DNA from: Chara braunii
Taxonomy: Eukaryota > Streptophyta > Charophyceae > Charales > Characeae
Assembly (NCBI GenBank): GCA_003427395.1
Contig: BFEA01000041.1
Location: forward strand, 809,781 to 855,910
Reading direction: 5' to 3'
Length of the DNA: 46,130 nucleotides
Each line of letters starts with the position of its first letter. Positions within the stretch are counted from its first letter, which is position 1. Made by a program: the position numbers and the translations under genes. The notes under the pieces were generated by a model. It was given only the letters and a program-made list of their open reading frames with translations. It did no database searches and was not told where the DNA came from. Of this stretch, positions 10,870-22,124 are shown one piece after another.

Positions 10870-12165
10870 TTTTATTTCTTAGGAGTATGATGGAAGTTAT
10901 CAAAAGATTGGGAAGCGGATGGAAAGAACAGCTAAAGGAATACTACTGCAAAAAATTCAAGGAGGAAGTTCGGACTAAAAAGAGGGCGTCTCTTTGTGGA
11001 TGGCAAGGGTGGTTTACCTCCACTAAGAGTTGTATGTCGGATAGAAAGACAGCTAGAAATAATTGTTGCTCTACATGAGGGGGTTGCATAAAGTTGTTGA
11101 GACAATCTAATCTAAGATAGTTAAACTGTACTTCTAGTCTGGCATGAGAGACATGATTTACAAATTATGTAAGTCGCGTGTATTATGTCAGAAGAGGTCG
11201 ACTACGAGAATGATTGAGCCTTTATTTCCTACTATCCTGGTACAACCAGGTAGACAAGTTAACTTGAACCTCGTTATCATGCCTTTAGGTAAAGGTGGCA
11301 TGATATATATATTGAATATGAGGGATAATTTTTCTGGATACGTTGAGGCAAAGGCTCTGAAGAGGAAGACGGTCGAGCAAGTAACTGACTGGATAGAGGA
11401 AGTCTATCTTAGATATCCCTTTATCAAAGAGTTTGTCTCAGACAGAGAATCTGAATTCAGGAATGAGATTGTAAGACGAATCACTCTCACACTGGGTGTC
11501 AGGATTCGATATGTAATTGCTTACCATCCTTAGGCAAACGCACGTGTCGAGAGAGGTCACAAAACTTTAAAAGATTAGTTAAATGGTATGAGGGAAACCT
11601 TAGTAACTGGCCAAAAGTGTTGAGAGTCGCATTCTATACTGACAACATTACTATTAAGAGAACTACCGGATATAGTTCATTCACTTTGTGGTATGGTCGG
11701 TGTGCTACTCTGCCTATTGGGAGTATAATCAGAACATTGTCAAGTGAAGAGAGTGACAGGGAATACTCTATTTCAGAACTTCTTCAGATCAGAATGAAAT
11801 AGATGTTAGAGGTTGATCAGGCAGTGATGAATGCTGCAGAAAGAATGACAACCAGCAAATTGTCATATCAAGAAAGATGAAATAGGAAGAGATACATAAG
11901 GAAGGAAAAACTGAAGGTTGGGGACGTTGTCCTCTTGTTCGATAATTCCCTTGAGACTCACTGGACGAAACGACTAGAGCCCAGATGGCTCGGTCCCTAC
12001 AGAATTACATGTGAAGCAGAGAGAAAGATCTATGAGGTATCAGAGATTGATGGTTCAAGACTTCGTAAATTCATCTTCAGAGACCCTGACTTGGTCCTTA
12101 CAATGAATACAAAGAGAGGGGGAAAAAAACAATCATCAAGTAAGAGAGTTGTTTTAGAAAACTGA
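10870..12165 (+). pseudogene. Ty3/gypsy integrase remnant
   Basis: About 10870-11160 matches in style the zinc-binding N-terminal part in broken frames. At 11144-11533 the catalytic core is open: the KGGMIYIL..RDNFSGYVEAK block, the second acidic residue in FVSDRESEF, and the AYHP block. It is cut by TAG at 11531-11533, where Gln is expected before ANARVERGHKTLK. The first catalytic Asp appears to be Asn (11267-11269). Fragments at 11617-11802 and 11935-12165 give the C-terminal part, including LEPRWLGPYR. No chromodomain is seen. Confidence 0.85.
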
Positions 12166-12694
12166 GAGAAGTATAGTGAGACAGTAAGACACTGCAAGGA
12201 CAAGAACTTCAACAGACATTGACTACTGTTGCATTGTCAATTCAATATGTCAACTTTCAGCATGTAAAACTCTGACATGAGGAACTTGAGAAACTTTTTT
12301 CAAGTGATATATATTCGTCCCTGCATCCGAACTGATTTTATTATTTTTATAAATGACAGAATCAATGAGATCAAAGTGTCATGATTGTTAAGCCACAATC
12401 GACCCAAGAGCATCAGATCCCTAAGTAGGGAACAACTGTGAGGAGCAGTGGCAGTGAGAAAGTGACGAGAGGTCATCCTTCTAAGTATTGATACAATATC
12501 AAGCTCGGGGAACTCGTGGTTGTGACACGTCAAAGAGTAACTAGTACTAATCTCGAGATGAAGAGAAAATCTGACGGGCATAAAGAGGTTCAACTCTACT
12601 TGAGTAGAAAGTTGTCAGTGGAGGGACTTCATGTCTTTTGACTGAGTTGTCAATCCAAAAGATCTATCATGAAGATAGGCATTAAGAAGTTAAG
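12166..12694 (+). mobile_element. 3' untranslated part of the Ty3/gypsy element
   Basis: It lies between the integrase remnant and the second LTR with no long ORF. Positions 12604-12655 repeat the LTR start (AAGTTGTCAGTGGAGGGACT), so the LTR 5' end was locally duplicated or the true LTR edge is nearer 12595. No clean polypurine tract was found. Confidence 0.5.
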
Positions 12695-13437
12695 TGTTGC
12701 TTGATCAGAGAGTTGTCAACACAGGGACTTTGTGTTTCTTGACTAAGGTGTCTATCTTCTGTCTCGGATGGGGTAAGGGACCTCTCTGGGATCAACACTT
12801 TGTATTTCCTGAGGCTGAAGGGAGGTCTCTAGGAAATGCACAGTCGGTTGTTTGTTATTGTTGTTTAGTGTCTCTTTGGACTGAAGGGACGTCTCTTGAG
12901 AAATGTTTGTTTTGTTATCTGAGGCATGAACTGTCTGACTGTGGACACGAGATGTTTGTTGGTTGTCTATGTTTGTGATTTTCTTCTCTAACCCGAAGAT
13001 GCATTGATTGTCGGGGACAGCGAGAGCCTTATCGCAGTAGGTTGCAATCTGGTGGGGTCAGCAAGTCCCCGACGCGAGTGTCAAATTCGGTAGTTGACTG
13101 AGGCTAAGACTCCAGGAGTCTGGCCTGTGAGGTCAAGAGGGGTCAGCTGGAACCCTACTGCAGTCAAAGGATGCAATTCGGTGAGGTTCGCCAGAGCCTG
13201 GAACCCGTGGTTAGACCGGGTCCCACTTTCAGAAATCCAGGCGGGGCAGCCAGCGCCCTAGGCCAAAAACTGGTGGGTGAGTTGACCCCCGACCGCAGTG
13301 TTCAAATCCGGGTACGGGACAGTTTGATTGACGGTCATAGGGTGACCAGACCCACTATAGTCTGGGTATCATAGCATAAGGTGCGCCAAAGGGTCACCAT
13401 ACTCGAGTAGTGGGTATGGTGGTCCTGATGTGGAGGC

Positions 13438-14348
13438 CTATATTGCACGCCCGGTCACGGCCGGGGCCGAAAACTCGGCCGCGGCCCGCGGCCGTCGGCC
13501 AAATCGGCCGGGTTCGGACATGGCCGACCAGCCAAGTTTGATGCAGCTATTTTTTTTCCCATATTTTAACGCACAAAAAAAAAAAAAAAGGGCGTGTATG
13601 GTTTTTTGAACCCTACACGCCCACCCATATTTTTTGGGGGGGCATTGTTNNNNNNNNNNNNNNNNNNNNNNNNNNNNNNNNNNNNNNNNNNNNNNNNNNN
13701 NNNNNNNNNNNNNNNNNNNNNNNNNNNNNNNNNNNNNNNNNNNNNNNNNNNNNNNNNNNNNNNNNNNNNNNNNNNNNNNNNNNNNNNNNNNNNNNNNNNN
13801 NNNNNNNNNNNNNNNNNNNNNNNNNNNNNNNNNNNNNNNNNNNNNNNNNNNNNNNNNNNNNNNNNNNNNNNNNNNNNNNNNNNNNNNNNNNNNNNNNNNN
13901 NNNNNNNNNNNNNNNNNNNNNNNNNNNNNNNNNNNNNNNNNNNNNNNNNNNNNNNNNNNNNNNNNNNNNNNNNNNNNNNNNNNNNNNNNNNNNNNNNNNN
14001 NNNNNNNNNNNNNNNNNNNNNNNNNNNNNNNNNNNNNNNNNNNNNNNNNNNNNNNNNNNNNNNNNNNNNNNNNNNNNNNNNNNNNNNNNNNNNNNNNNNN
14101 NNNNNNNNNNNNNNNNNNNNNNNNNNNNNNNNNNNNNNNNATTCCGCCCCCCCGTTTTTTAAGTTTTTATGTTTTTTTTTTGCGAGGGGGTAGGGGAGCC
14201 CCCCCCGACTCGAAACTTACTCCCCGCTCTCAGATCCCCCTTCCTGATCGGCCACGGCCGCGACCGAAAGTTCTCGACCGGAGCGGCCGTGGCCGGGGGG
14301 GTCCCGCCGCGGCTACGACCGTACTCGGCCGCGGCCAGGGGGGAACAT
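13438..14348. mobile_element. GC-rich insertion inside the 3' LTR, 10-bp target-site duplication
   Basis: ATGTGGAGGC at 13428-13437 and 14349-14358 flanks it, and the uninterrupted 5' LTR is the empty-site control. Both ends are dominated by CGGCCGCGGCC palindromes (about 13470-13490 and 14325-14340). A hairpin GGGCGTGTA..TACACGCCC sits at 13591-13623. A 9-11 bp duplication is typical of Mutator-like elements, so a non-autonomous MULE is the leading guess. The middle is an assembly gap. Confidence 0.65.
13650..14140. other. assembly gap (491 N)
   Basis: Sequence unknown. The GC-rich palindromes on both sides probably caused the break. Any reading frame drawn across it is meaningless. Confidence 0.99.
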
Positions 14349-14700
14349 ATGTGGAGGCAAGTTAAAGAGGCTGTCAAGACAAATGGTCTCACTAGTACTG
14401 GCCTGCTGCGGCCTGAATGAGGGATGTCAGACTGACGCGAGGTCTGTCATCTCTGGCCAGTGGTGGGCCAAAACCAAGGCAATCAATAACTCTTGGGTAT
14501 GAGGAGCTGTTTATGTTACTCATTATTTTGTTATTAGTTTTTATTTTATTTTATTTTATTTATTTTTATTTAGTTGCTGCGTGATGGTTGTTTGTCAGAG
14601 GATTTGCATGTTGAGGTCATGCTTGATGGCTTGTGGAGCTCGATGTTTTGCATGTTTATGCAGGTCGTCTGAGCTCCCAGGCCTGAGAAAAATAAAGAGG

Positions 14701-15300
14701 TTTGGTATCCCCCTTTGTTTGCTTGAGAAAGTTGAGAACATGCCTCACTAAGGCCAGAGAAAGAGAACAGGGTTTGGTATCCCCTTCGTTTGCTTGAGAA
14801 GTTGAGAAGATGTCTCACTAAGGCCAAAGAATCGAAAAAGGGTTTAGTATGTCTTAACCCTAATACTGTTGGCAATGAATGTTCACAATGTCAACGTCAT
14901 ATTGATAATATCATTGAGATTGCTATCGAAAATGTCAGACGAGGTAACCTCTTCATCGTAAAATCTCAAGGAGAGATCAGATTCAAGATGATGAGAGGTC
15001 AAAGTTAACGGCAGACAAGAAAATTAAGAGATAATCCTTCTTAAATTTTATTTGGTGACCGACAGAGTGGCATGGTTCACGAGGAACCTGCATCCCCGGC
15101 CTCAAGGCATTCAAACTCTTAAGCAATTGACGTTATGAGATATGGAATGGACTGAGGCATCAAGGAAAAGAAAGACTCAGAAGTTCAAAGAAAGGACCTC
15201 GTGCTTATGCAAGATGTAAAAGATAATCATGAACTCTATTTGAAGGAGAAGGAGAGGAAAAAAATGCAGCAGAGAGTGCAGTTATTGAACTGGGGCAAAG
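14701..15300 (+). mobile_element. leader and 5' end of a second Ty3/gypsy copy
   Basis: After the second LTR the sequence repeats the leader found at 9271-9589 and runs on past the point where the first copy is deleted. Short plus-strand frames (14790-15008, 15201-15416) are rich in charged residues and could be the start of gag, but no zinc knuckle is seen. An LTR-internal-LTR-internal order suggests unequal recombination between copies. The copy ends near 15300, where a minus-strand sequence takes over. Confidence 0.5.
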
Positions 15301-15649
15301 AGGGAGTCATGCATAGGATAGAGGGCGAACGTACAAACACTAACGCCTTACTTGTCGCATGGGTGATAGGTGCTCTACGGGAATACGGAGGGGAGGAATT
15401 ATTGGGAGCATCGTAGCATACCTCATACTTCTTCTGATAATATTCCATCCTCGTTGGGGATGGAGTTCTCTCATATCACCCGGGGAATAAGTGGTGTCGG
15501 CAGGTCCTTGAGTGGGTCCCGTACCCATACCTCTCTTCTTCCTCCTCCTCCCTGATAATGTGTCGTCTGGCACGTGATGCTGGCTCCTCTGGAACCTTCC
15601 CACCTCTACCACCTCTTCCTCTTCCCTGTCCCCGACGCACTTTAGGCAT
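15236..15649 (-). pseudogene. RG-rich basic ORF remnant (minus strand), frameshifted
   Basis: An ATG at 15649-15647 opens a minus-strand frame that begins MPKVRRG and continues with repeated RG/GRG. It then has an acidic run of Glu and stops at 15476. A second minus frame overlapping it carries GPTQGPADTTYSPGDMRE, and a third carries MEYYQKKYE and continues to 15236. The three pieces read naturally in order with two frame changes, which suggests one decayed coding region. RG-rich N-termini occur in RNA-binding proteins and in some retroelement gag proteins; the identity is not established. Confidence 0.4.
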
Positions 15650-17051
15650 GGTGCACGTGTAGCTATGGAGATCGAGAACGAGAGAATATTGCAAAGATGA
15701 AGGGGGCGCGCTACTAAGGGAGAGAGGAGCACGATCGCACTGTGTTGTGTGTCGTAGCAAAACGCGAACTGAAAGCTAGTGTAAAGTTGCGGCAAAAAAA
15801 CTTCACAACATGTTACTGCGGTAGTGAATGGATGAGCTCTTGATTAGCATTGTTTTATACTATTCAGCTGCTGCGTTTTGGGCCCAGCGGGGACGCTGGG
15901 TGAGGGGTTGGTATCATGTCAGAGGGCGCGGTGTCCCGACCCTCCACTGCGTGGTAGGCATCTGCTTGTGTAATCCCGCTGTATACCAGGCATACCCTGT
16001 TTCTCGACCCCCCATATAGTATCAGGTGTGTTTGCTTCTCAGTGGTGTGCCAAGCTCGCCAAGGCCAGTTCCTAGATTGGTCCAATAGGCGCTTCCACAA
16101 GGAAAAGGGGTGGTGTGTTGCCACTAGGACTCACCATCGGCCTACTAAGGATCTATGCTCTGTCGTACTGCAGAGCTCTGCCGGCTTGTGGTGGTCGTCG
16201 TCCAGGGACGCGAGAATATCGGGGTCGGCGCGGTACTCTCTATTGTGCACCGATCCCCTTTTGACAGATTAAGGGTAGTATACATAGGTCAGGTGGTGGT
16301 AGTGGAGTTCGGAGTGAAAAAAAAAAAAAAAAAAAAAAAAAGGAAAGCGAGAAAAGTTACACCGTGAGTCTGCAGTCTGAATCGAACCGTTAGTTTCACA
16401 TGGTTTATCTAAGTGTCTTCGGGCTGCGGCAATGCTATGTTTTCCTTCCTCTCTTTTTCTTTTTTTCTTACTACTATTACTATTATTCATACTATTGTTA
16501 TCATCGTTATTAGTCATCTTTTGAGCTTTGTTCCCCTCTGTCATTTCACGGGGGACGAACGGTTTGTTCTCGAATTGGGCAATAAACATATGGGTGGCCT
16601 AGCCCGCTCGATCTTCCGGCTTCAATCGTCGTGGGCTTAACTGGTAAGGTGCAATAGGTTCTGGGCCCAAAATGGGTGCACCCGCGGGCGTGTCGGTAGG
16701 AGGCTCATCACCCCACAAGGGGTCATGAGTCCCCTCCTTGCCATCGGACACGGGTACCCATCAGGGGTAGTCCGTTGGTCCTCTTTAAAGGAAGGAGACT
16801 GGTCGTCGGTATTCCATTACGGGACCATAACGACGAGCCTATGAGTCACTTCACTTCAAAGGCGACCGATGGAGTACGACCTCTCGTTTTTCCTTTTCCT
16901 TCGTTTTACTGGCCTTATTAATTTTGAAAAGCAATTTTTAATTTACAGAATCTGAAAAGGGTATTGGAATCCCTCATTCAGAACTCGGGGGTCACGGTAA
17001 GCAGCGATCCTATAAAGGCGTGAGGGAGACGAGCATTTGGCCACTTGGAGC
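15650..17051. other. no gene recognised; A-tract at 16318-16340
   Basis: A run of about 23 A (16318-16340) could be the tail of a plus-strand retroposon, but no flanking duplication was found. Positions 16560-17050 have CCACAAGG and TGTCGG-rich text ending in TATTGGAATCCC, which could be the LTR edge and primer site of the element whose frame follows. That is a guess. Confidence 0.3.
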
Positions 17052-17915
17052 ATGAGCGATCTCACTACTCAGAGTACTGGTGGCCGAAGAGAGAGGGCTA
17101 GGCAGTGTGATGAGTGTGCGAGAAGTCGTTTGTACCCGCATACTCATGCTCTGAGTGTTCGGCCCTGGGCTATCTCGAAACTTTGCGGCCTGGTACTGTG
17201 TACGGTCCAATCAAGAGAGACTCGGCTATGGTGCGTAGCAACGGGTTGTTGTATGGCTATTGGCCAAGGTGCCTTCAATTTCTTTGGAGGTGGGAGCGGA
17301 TATCAGGAGAAGGGCCTACAATGACGGCCATACTGGACTATAGCTACGGTAACCAGGAGGCGAAACTGGAGGTAAATGTAAAAGGGGGAAAAAAGGAAGA
17401 AATGAGGGAGGACCGGAGACTGCGGGCGGCCATTACGGAGGCCAAGAACCGGGCCGAGAGAAGATGCAGGAGGGACGGGGTCACAGACGAGGTGAAGGTG
17501 GCCATATCTTACCTGGAGGTGCAAACTTCAAGGGATACGGTGGAACGGGTGCAGAGGCACCTCGACCGCAACATGGAGGTTGAGAGTGAGGCGAGCGACC
17601 TGAGCGTGGAGACCCAGTCTTGGCATGGGTTGGACCAGTGGCGGAAGGACCACCTGTCGCCCGAGTCTGTAGAGAATGGCCCAGAGGCCAACTCCCGACG
17701 ATGGCGGCAAGACTGAGGGCGAGAGGAGACACAGTTACGGTGACAGAGACGCGCACGACGATTACGCTCAAGACTGGGAGGAGAGAGACTCGAAGGTCAA
17801 CGGGTGTTTGGGTGGCTCAAATGTGACCGGTAGGGACAGTGCTCTACAGGCGGAAAGAGCGCGCGGTGCACGGGGCAACCATGATTGGCATTCAATTACT
17901 TATACAAGAGTCTAG
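17052..17915 (+). pseudogene. frameshifted, possibly gag-like charged ORF
   Basis: An ATG at 17052 opens MSDLTT.., rich in Arg. The coding-like frame then shifts: 17114-17716 is open for 200 codons and contains a Cys-x2-Cys (CSEC) after MCEK, a GWEY-like aromatic stretch, and a long charged, probably coiled-coil region around residues 75-150. After its stop the frame at 17676-17915 continues with a similar acidic/basic composition. No capsid or zinc-knuckle motif can be named. Composition and frame changes suggest a decayed gag or gag-like gene. It could also be a host gene fragment. Confidence 0.35.
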
Positions 17916-20900
17916 TCGCTCGAGATAATCGTCACCGACCTGCGACTTGTGCAAAACCTAGAAGGGGGACTTTGTGTCTTCATCAGCGGTACACTATGTT
18001 CTTTTTTGTGCAAGAAGGTTGTGGGCGCTCGCTTAGTGTAACAGGGGATTAGTCTTCTCGGGTACGGAGAGTTTTGGGTAGTACGAGATCAGTGAAGGAG
18101 GAGAGATAAAGAGGTGAAGTTACAAGTGTGGAGGGAGAAGGTGTGCGCAAGCAGCACATCCTAGAGGTCAACTCAGATTGAGAGGTGCATTGAGAGAGAC
18201 GAGCGGGTGCAAAAAGAGGGACAGAACCAGCGTTCCCACGAGTGGGGGGTCACTCAACGACGCGAGGGGGAGATATGAGTGATACATACCTGCTCGGAAG
18301 TTCCCCTGTCAATTTAGTGTGGCTGGCGTCCGCTCACTTGACGACTGTCAGTCCTGCAAGCGTACCATGATCGGACATGAGCTTGGTTACTTGGTGATTG
18401 ACAAGAGGGGTGACGGAGGCGAGTTATTGTGCGTCTTCGTTTCTCCTATGAGTGATTTACGACAAGTCACTTTGTGATGCCAAGACTAGTGGGGGGGAAG
18501 AACTGGTTGGAGCCAAGCTCCATGTGTGACTAGTGCGAGGAAGGGGTACGTACGTGAACACATGTACTGGGCGAGCCACGCAAAATCGAACCGTTGACAT
18601 CACCTGCTGCCGCTAGCAATTATGGATCCTCCTTGCACTTGACGTCAGAAAACGAAGCGTGCGCGTTCGGCTGAGTGTGCACGAATGAGAGGAAATGTTG
18701 ACATCAACGAATTTCAATCAAGAACAATATATTAGGTCTGCTAGCTCTCACCTCTCCTATGACTGAGATATTGGTGGGTGATGGCCATGAGGTTGAGAGG
18801 GCAAGCGACATTGATGGGATTCACAAATACTTGAGACCTTATTCGGCTAGAGGTAGATGAGGGTTGCACGCAAAAGATATCGACCCCATGTAACTTCTCT
18901 TGCTTGGGAAACTCGGAGCTCTTTTTATTTCAGGTATTTGGCTTACAGTTAGTGAAGGAGGGCTTCGACTGATCAAACCAGCTTGATTGTTAAGTTTTCT
19001 CCCGTTCTCTATTTCCTCTTACGAGCTTTGTTCGTTGAGCCTTGAGTCAGTAGACCGTGTCGAGTATTGGTCATGTATTCACCCTCTAGGTACGGAAAAT
19101 GGTGAACTAGAAAAACAAAAGAAAGATTATGAGAGCGATGAATTGAGGTTTATGAAGAAATTAAGAGTTGTGTTTTCTTCTTTGGTGAAGAGCTGATAAG
19201 CTCATGAGTGGATTGGAGAAAGAACAGTCATGAGCCTACTTCGCATATTGAATAAGTCTCTATTTGTAAATCGGGATTATCACATAAGACTCGACGTACA
19301 AATTGCAAGAGGGATATGATCTTGAAACTTCTCAGCATGTATGTGTGGATGATTGATGGGCAAGAAACAACGTACCCTAAAGAAGATCGCATACTTGCTC
19401 GCAAAATTCCTAATAGATGGGGACTAATCTGGTGATTGATCGGAGTTGATCGAGCAGTGAGTCTCATTCGACGCAATTGTTAGCGAAGTCTTAGATGCAA
19501 AGTGCGATTTGTCTTTTCACGTTGAGCAAGTGAGAATTTGGGATGCAGCGTTTGACCTCCCTCTACTTGTTCTTTTGTTTACGAGGTACTCATGTTGTTC
19601 TGAACTTATTTGCAAACCCTTCGCAATTCTGTGTCCCTTTACTCGAATGTCGCAACAAGACCGATGTTACTTAGCCCGGTATGCGGGTCCAGTAACATCC
19701 TATGTGGCACCTAAGTGAAAGAATATTAAAGTCATCCCTCGTGACACTCAATCAAGATTCAAAAGTCATACCAGTCTTATCTTGCGTGACGCAGACAGGA
19801 ATACAAGCTTTGAGTGACATCCCCTCGATCCAAGACAAAACAAGATTTTCCCTATTTATTTGTTTATTTACCAATTTAGTGCTTTACCTTGATTTGAGCG
19901 AGTAAGTATTAACATGGGTTTTGGCTTCGAACTTTGCGAGTGCTCCATGTCGTTTATGAGAAAGTGCTCGGCGTGTGGATCTATCGAGCAAAGTGTAAAG
20001 GGGGTGGACGTTCAGCGGAATACTCTACCCAAAACAAAAGTAGGGACAAAGTTTCTAGTGAATAATTAGAGGTAAATGTTTGGCAGATGCCCAACCATTG
20101 TACAAATAAAGAACAATCATATTTGATTATATGTTCAGGTCGACCACTCTGAGCAAGACTTGTCTCTACTCAGAATATTACTATCGAACTTCGACGGGCT
20201 TTGCACTAGAAGTCATCGTACTGCTTATAGTCACGTCTGTAGTCCGAGGTCGTTTCTCTCGAGCACAGTACGAGTGAGTTTTGTAATCCAAGGCCTTTGA
20301 AAAAATGGATGATCTTCTCCGAGCGAAGTTCTGGTAAAAGTCAATACAGGGTACTGCCCTTCCCACGACAGTCGGCCTGGTCAAACTCGATAAGTTAGCT
20401 CTGACTGCTTTCTGTATCGCACTTTGTGAAACCAAAAAGCAGTTTTAACCTATCATTAGTGACTAATTTAGAGTCGTGCTTGACTGTGATCTATATTGGC
20501 GCTCGATAATCATTTGGTTCGTGTCCCGTGGAGGTTTAAATCAATTAAGGGACTATCCATTACTTCAGCCAAGCCTCGGGCTGGATATAGGTTCAACAAA
20601 CCCGTGGCTTCAGCCTTCGTGATTGCTACTAATGGAAATCTCGGTGTCAAATGCAACTATTAAGCTCTTTGCAATCAGCTAATCCCGATGAAGCATCAAA
20701 CGAAAGCAAATCGAGTTTTGTAGCCTCATACAGACCTGAACATTTGGCCTTATGGGAATAAAGTTCTTAAACATCAAATCACAAAAGCAGTAACAACTGT
20801 CAGCTTCGAGCCCCGGGTGTCAGGCATGACGGCAAACAGCCACTGGAAAGGGGCACTTAGGTGATCAATCCTCCTCCTCTAGATCAAAAAGCTTATCACT

Positions 20901-21603
20901 GTGATAGCTCGATAGACTGTAAGGTCTCAGACACCGACATATTTAACAAATAATTGAGCTATCTATTCAATGAGGCAATCGATAATGAAAAGGGAGTGAG
21001 CATGGCAAGTGTAAATACCCTTGTGATGTATGTATCACTTTATCGGGACAAAGAGGAGAACTAGGAAGACAAGGTTTTCAGTGAGATCGAGGATCATAAA
21101 AGAGAGCTGAGAGACTTGTCGAGTGGAAGAATTGAAAATCATCACAAATCCATAGAGTTTATGTTTTCATGTACGGATCTGATGAGAGTTTACATAGTAC
21201 AGTCTTCCTCACGAATAACTCAACGGTTATTTTGTGGGGTCTCTATCAATCAGCTCTTGGGACAACGTCACTCAACCAGTGCGTTTAACAGAGATTCTTA
21301 AGATCGTAGTGGGCACTTCCAAGGGTCGTCCTTATCTGAGGGCAACATCATTCAAACCTGCCTCTCCCAACCAAGTCTCATCAAGTCAGTGGACGCTCAG
21401 CAGCCTGAACTATGTTTCGGCACCTCGTCAACGGTGGTACACAACCTATGATGAAGTACACAGCAGTTCAAGTTGTCAAGCGTCTTAACTAGACTTCAAC
21501 GTCCATCATCAGCGAAACGGTCATCGGAGCAAATCGCCATTTATCTATTATCAGGTCAATATCAACCTATTGGTATCTCTGGTAGACATTCAGGCCTGTT
21601 TTC
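17916..21603. other. 3.7 kb without a recognisable gene
   Basis: Apparently unique sequence of medium GC with frequent stops in all frames. Frames of 60-84 codons (for example 20181-20435 minus, 21234-21488 plus) have no recognisable motif. I see no terminal repeats or long duplications. Confidence 0.35.
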
Positions 21604-22124
21604 TTGTACTTGTCTCGACACATGAGTTCAGTTCAGTCATTCTCAATCCAGGAGGTTGTTCTGACCAGTCTCAACAGGATCGCTTTCAAAGATGCTTTCC
21701 AGTACCGATATGTCAATGCAGTGGGTTTAAAGCAAGGAGACTTGTCAACTTTTGTGGTTCACACGAAGTTTGCAGGAGGTATCATTCATGACTTGAGGAT
21801 CTATCTGAAGAAAGGCAAGGAGACTCATGAGCACTTCGATTCAGTTTGGGTCTCTGCAGCCAAGTACCTTGGGTAGAGAGAGAAAGAGCTTGATGAGAGT
21901 GGTATTAAGCTGATCCGCAGTTTTCGACCTAAGCTTTACACTGACTACCCCAAGCCTCTGAAACCCTTCACTCTTACTGATGGTTCTTATTGGAGTGACC
22001 TGGTGGATCTGGCTAAGAGGTACATCTCTCCCGCAACAATTGACTATGAGGCAGTGACTGAGCCTTCAGAGTTTCGGCATCTCAGACGAGGGATCTTCTC
22101 TCAACCATATCTTCCTACTCTATG
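21604..22124 (+). pseudogene. unidentified ORF with one in-frame TAG
   Basis: Open for 90 codons to TAG at 21874-21876, then in the same frame open for about 82 more codons to TGA near 22122. The composition is protein-like throughout, with balanced charge and aromatic residues (for example DLRIYLKKGKE and DLAKRYISPATIDYE) and a Pro-rich turn between. I do not recognise a family. A single stop inside an otherwise good frame fits a young pseudogene, a sequencing error or stop read-through. Confidence 0.35.

Larger units (their letters stand above)
12695..14700 (+). mobile_element. 3' LTR of Ty3/gypsy element, split by a later insertion
   Basis: It is homologous to 8058-9270 along its length. 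LTR sequence runs 12695-13437, is interrupted by a 911-bp insertion, and resumes at 14349 with a 10-bp repeat (ATGTGGAGGC). At the same point the 5' LTR reads ACGTAGAGGC with no interruption. Substitutions between the LTRs are frequent, so the element is old. Confidence 0.7.

Noticed and set aside
13594-14365. Reading frames of 199 and 243 codons spanning the gap
   Set aside because: They consist of unknown bases with short unrelated ends.
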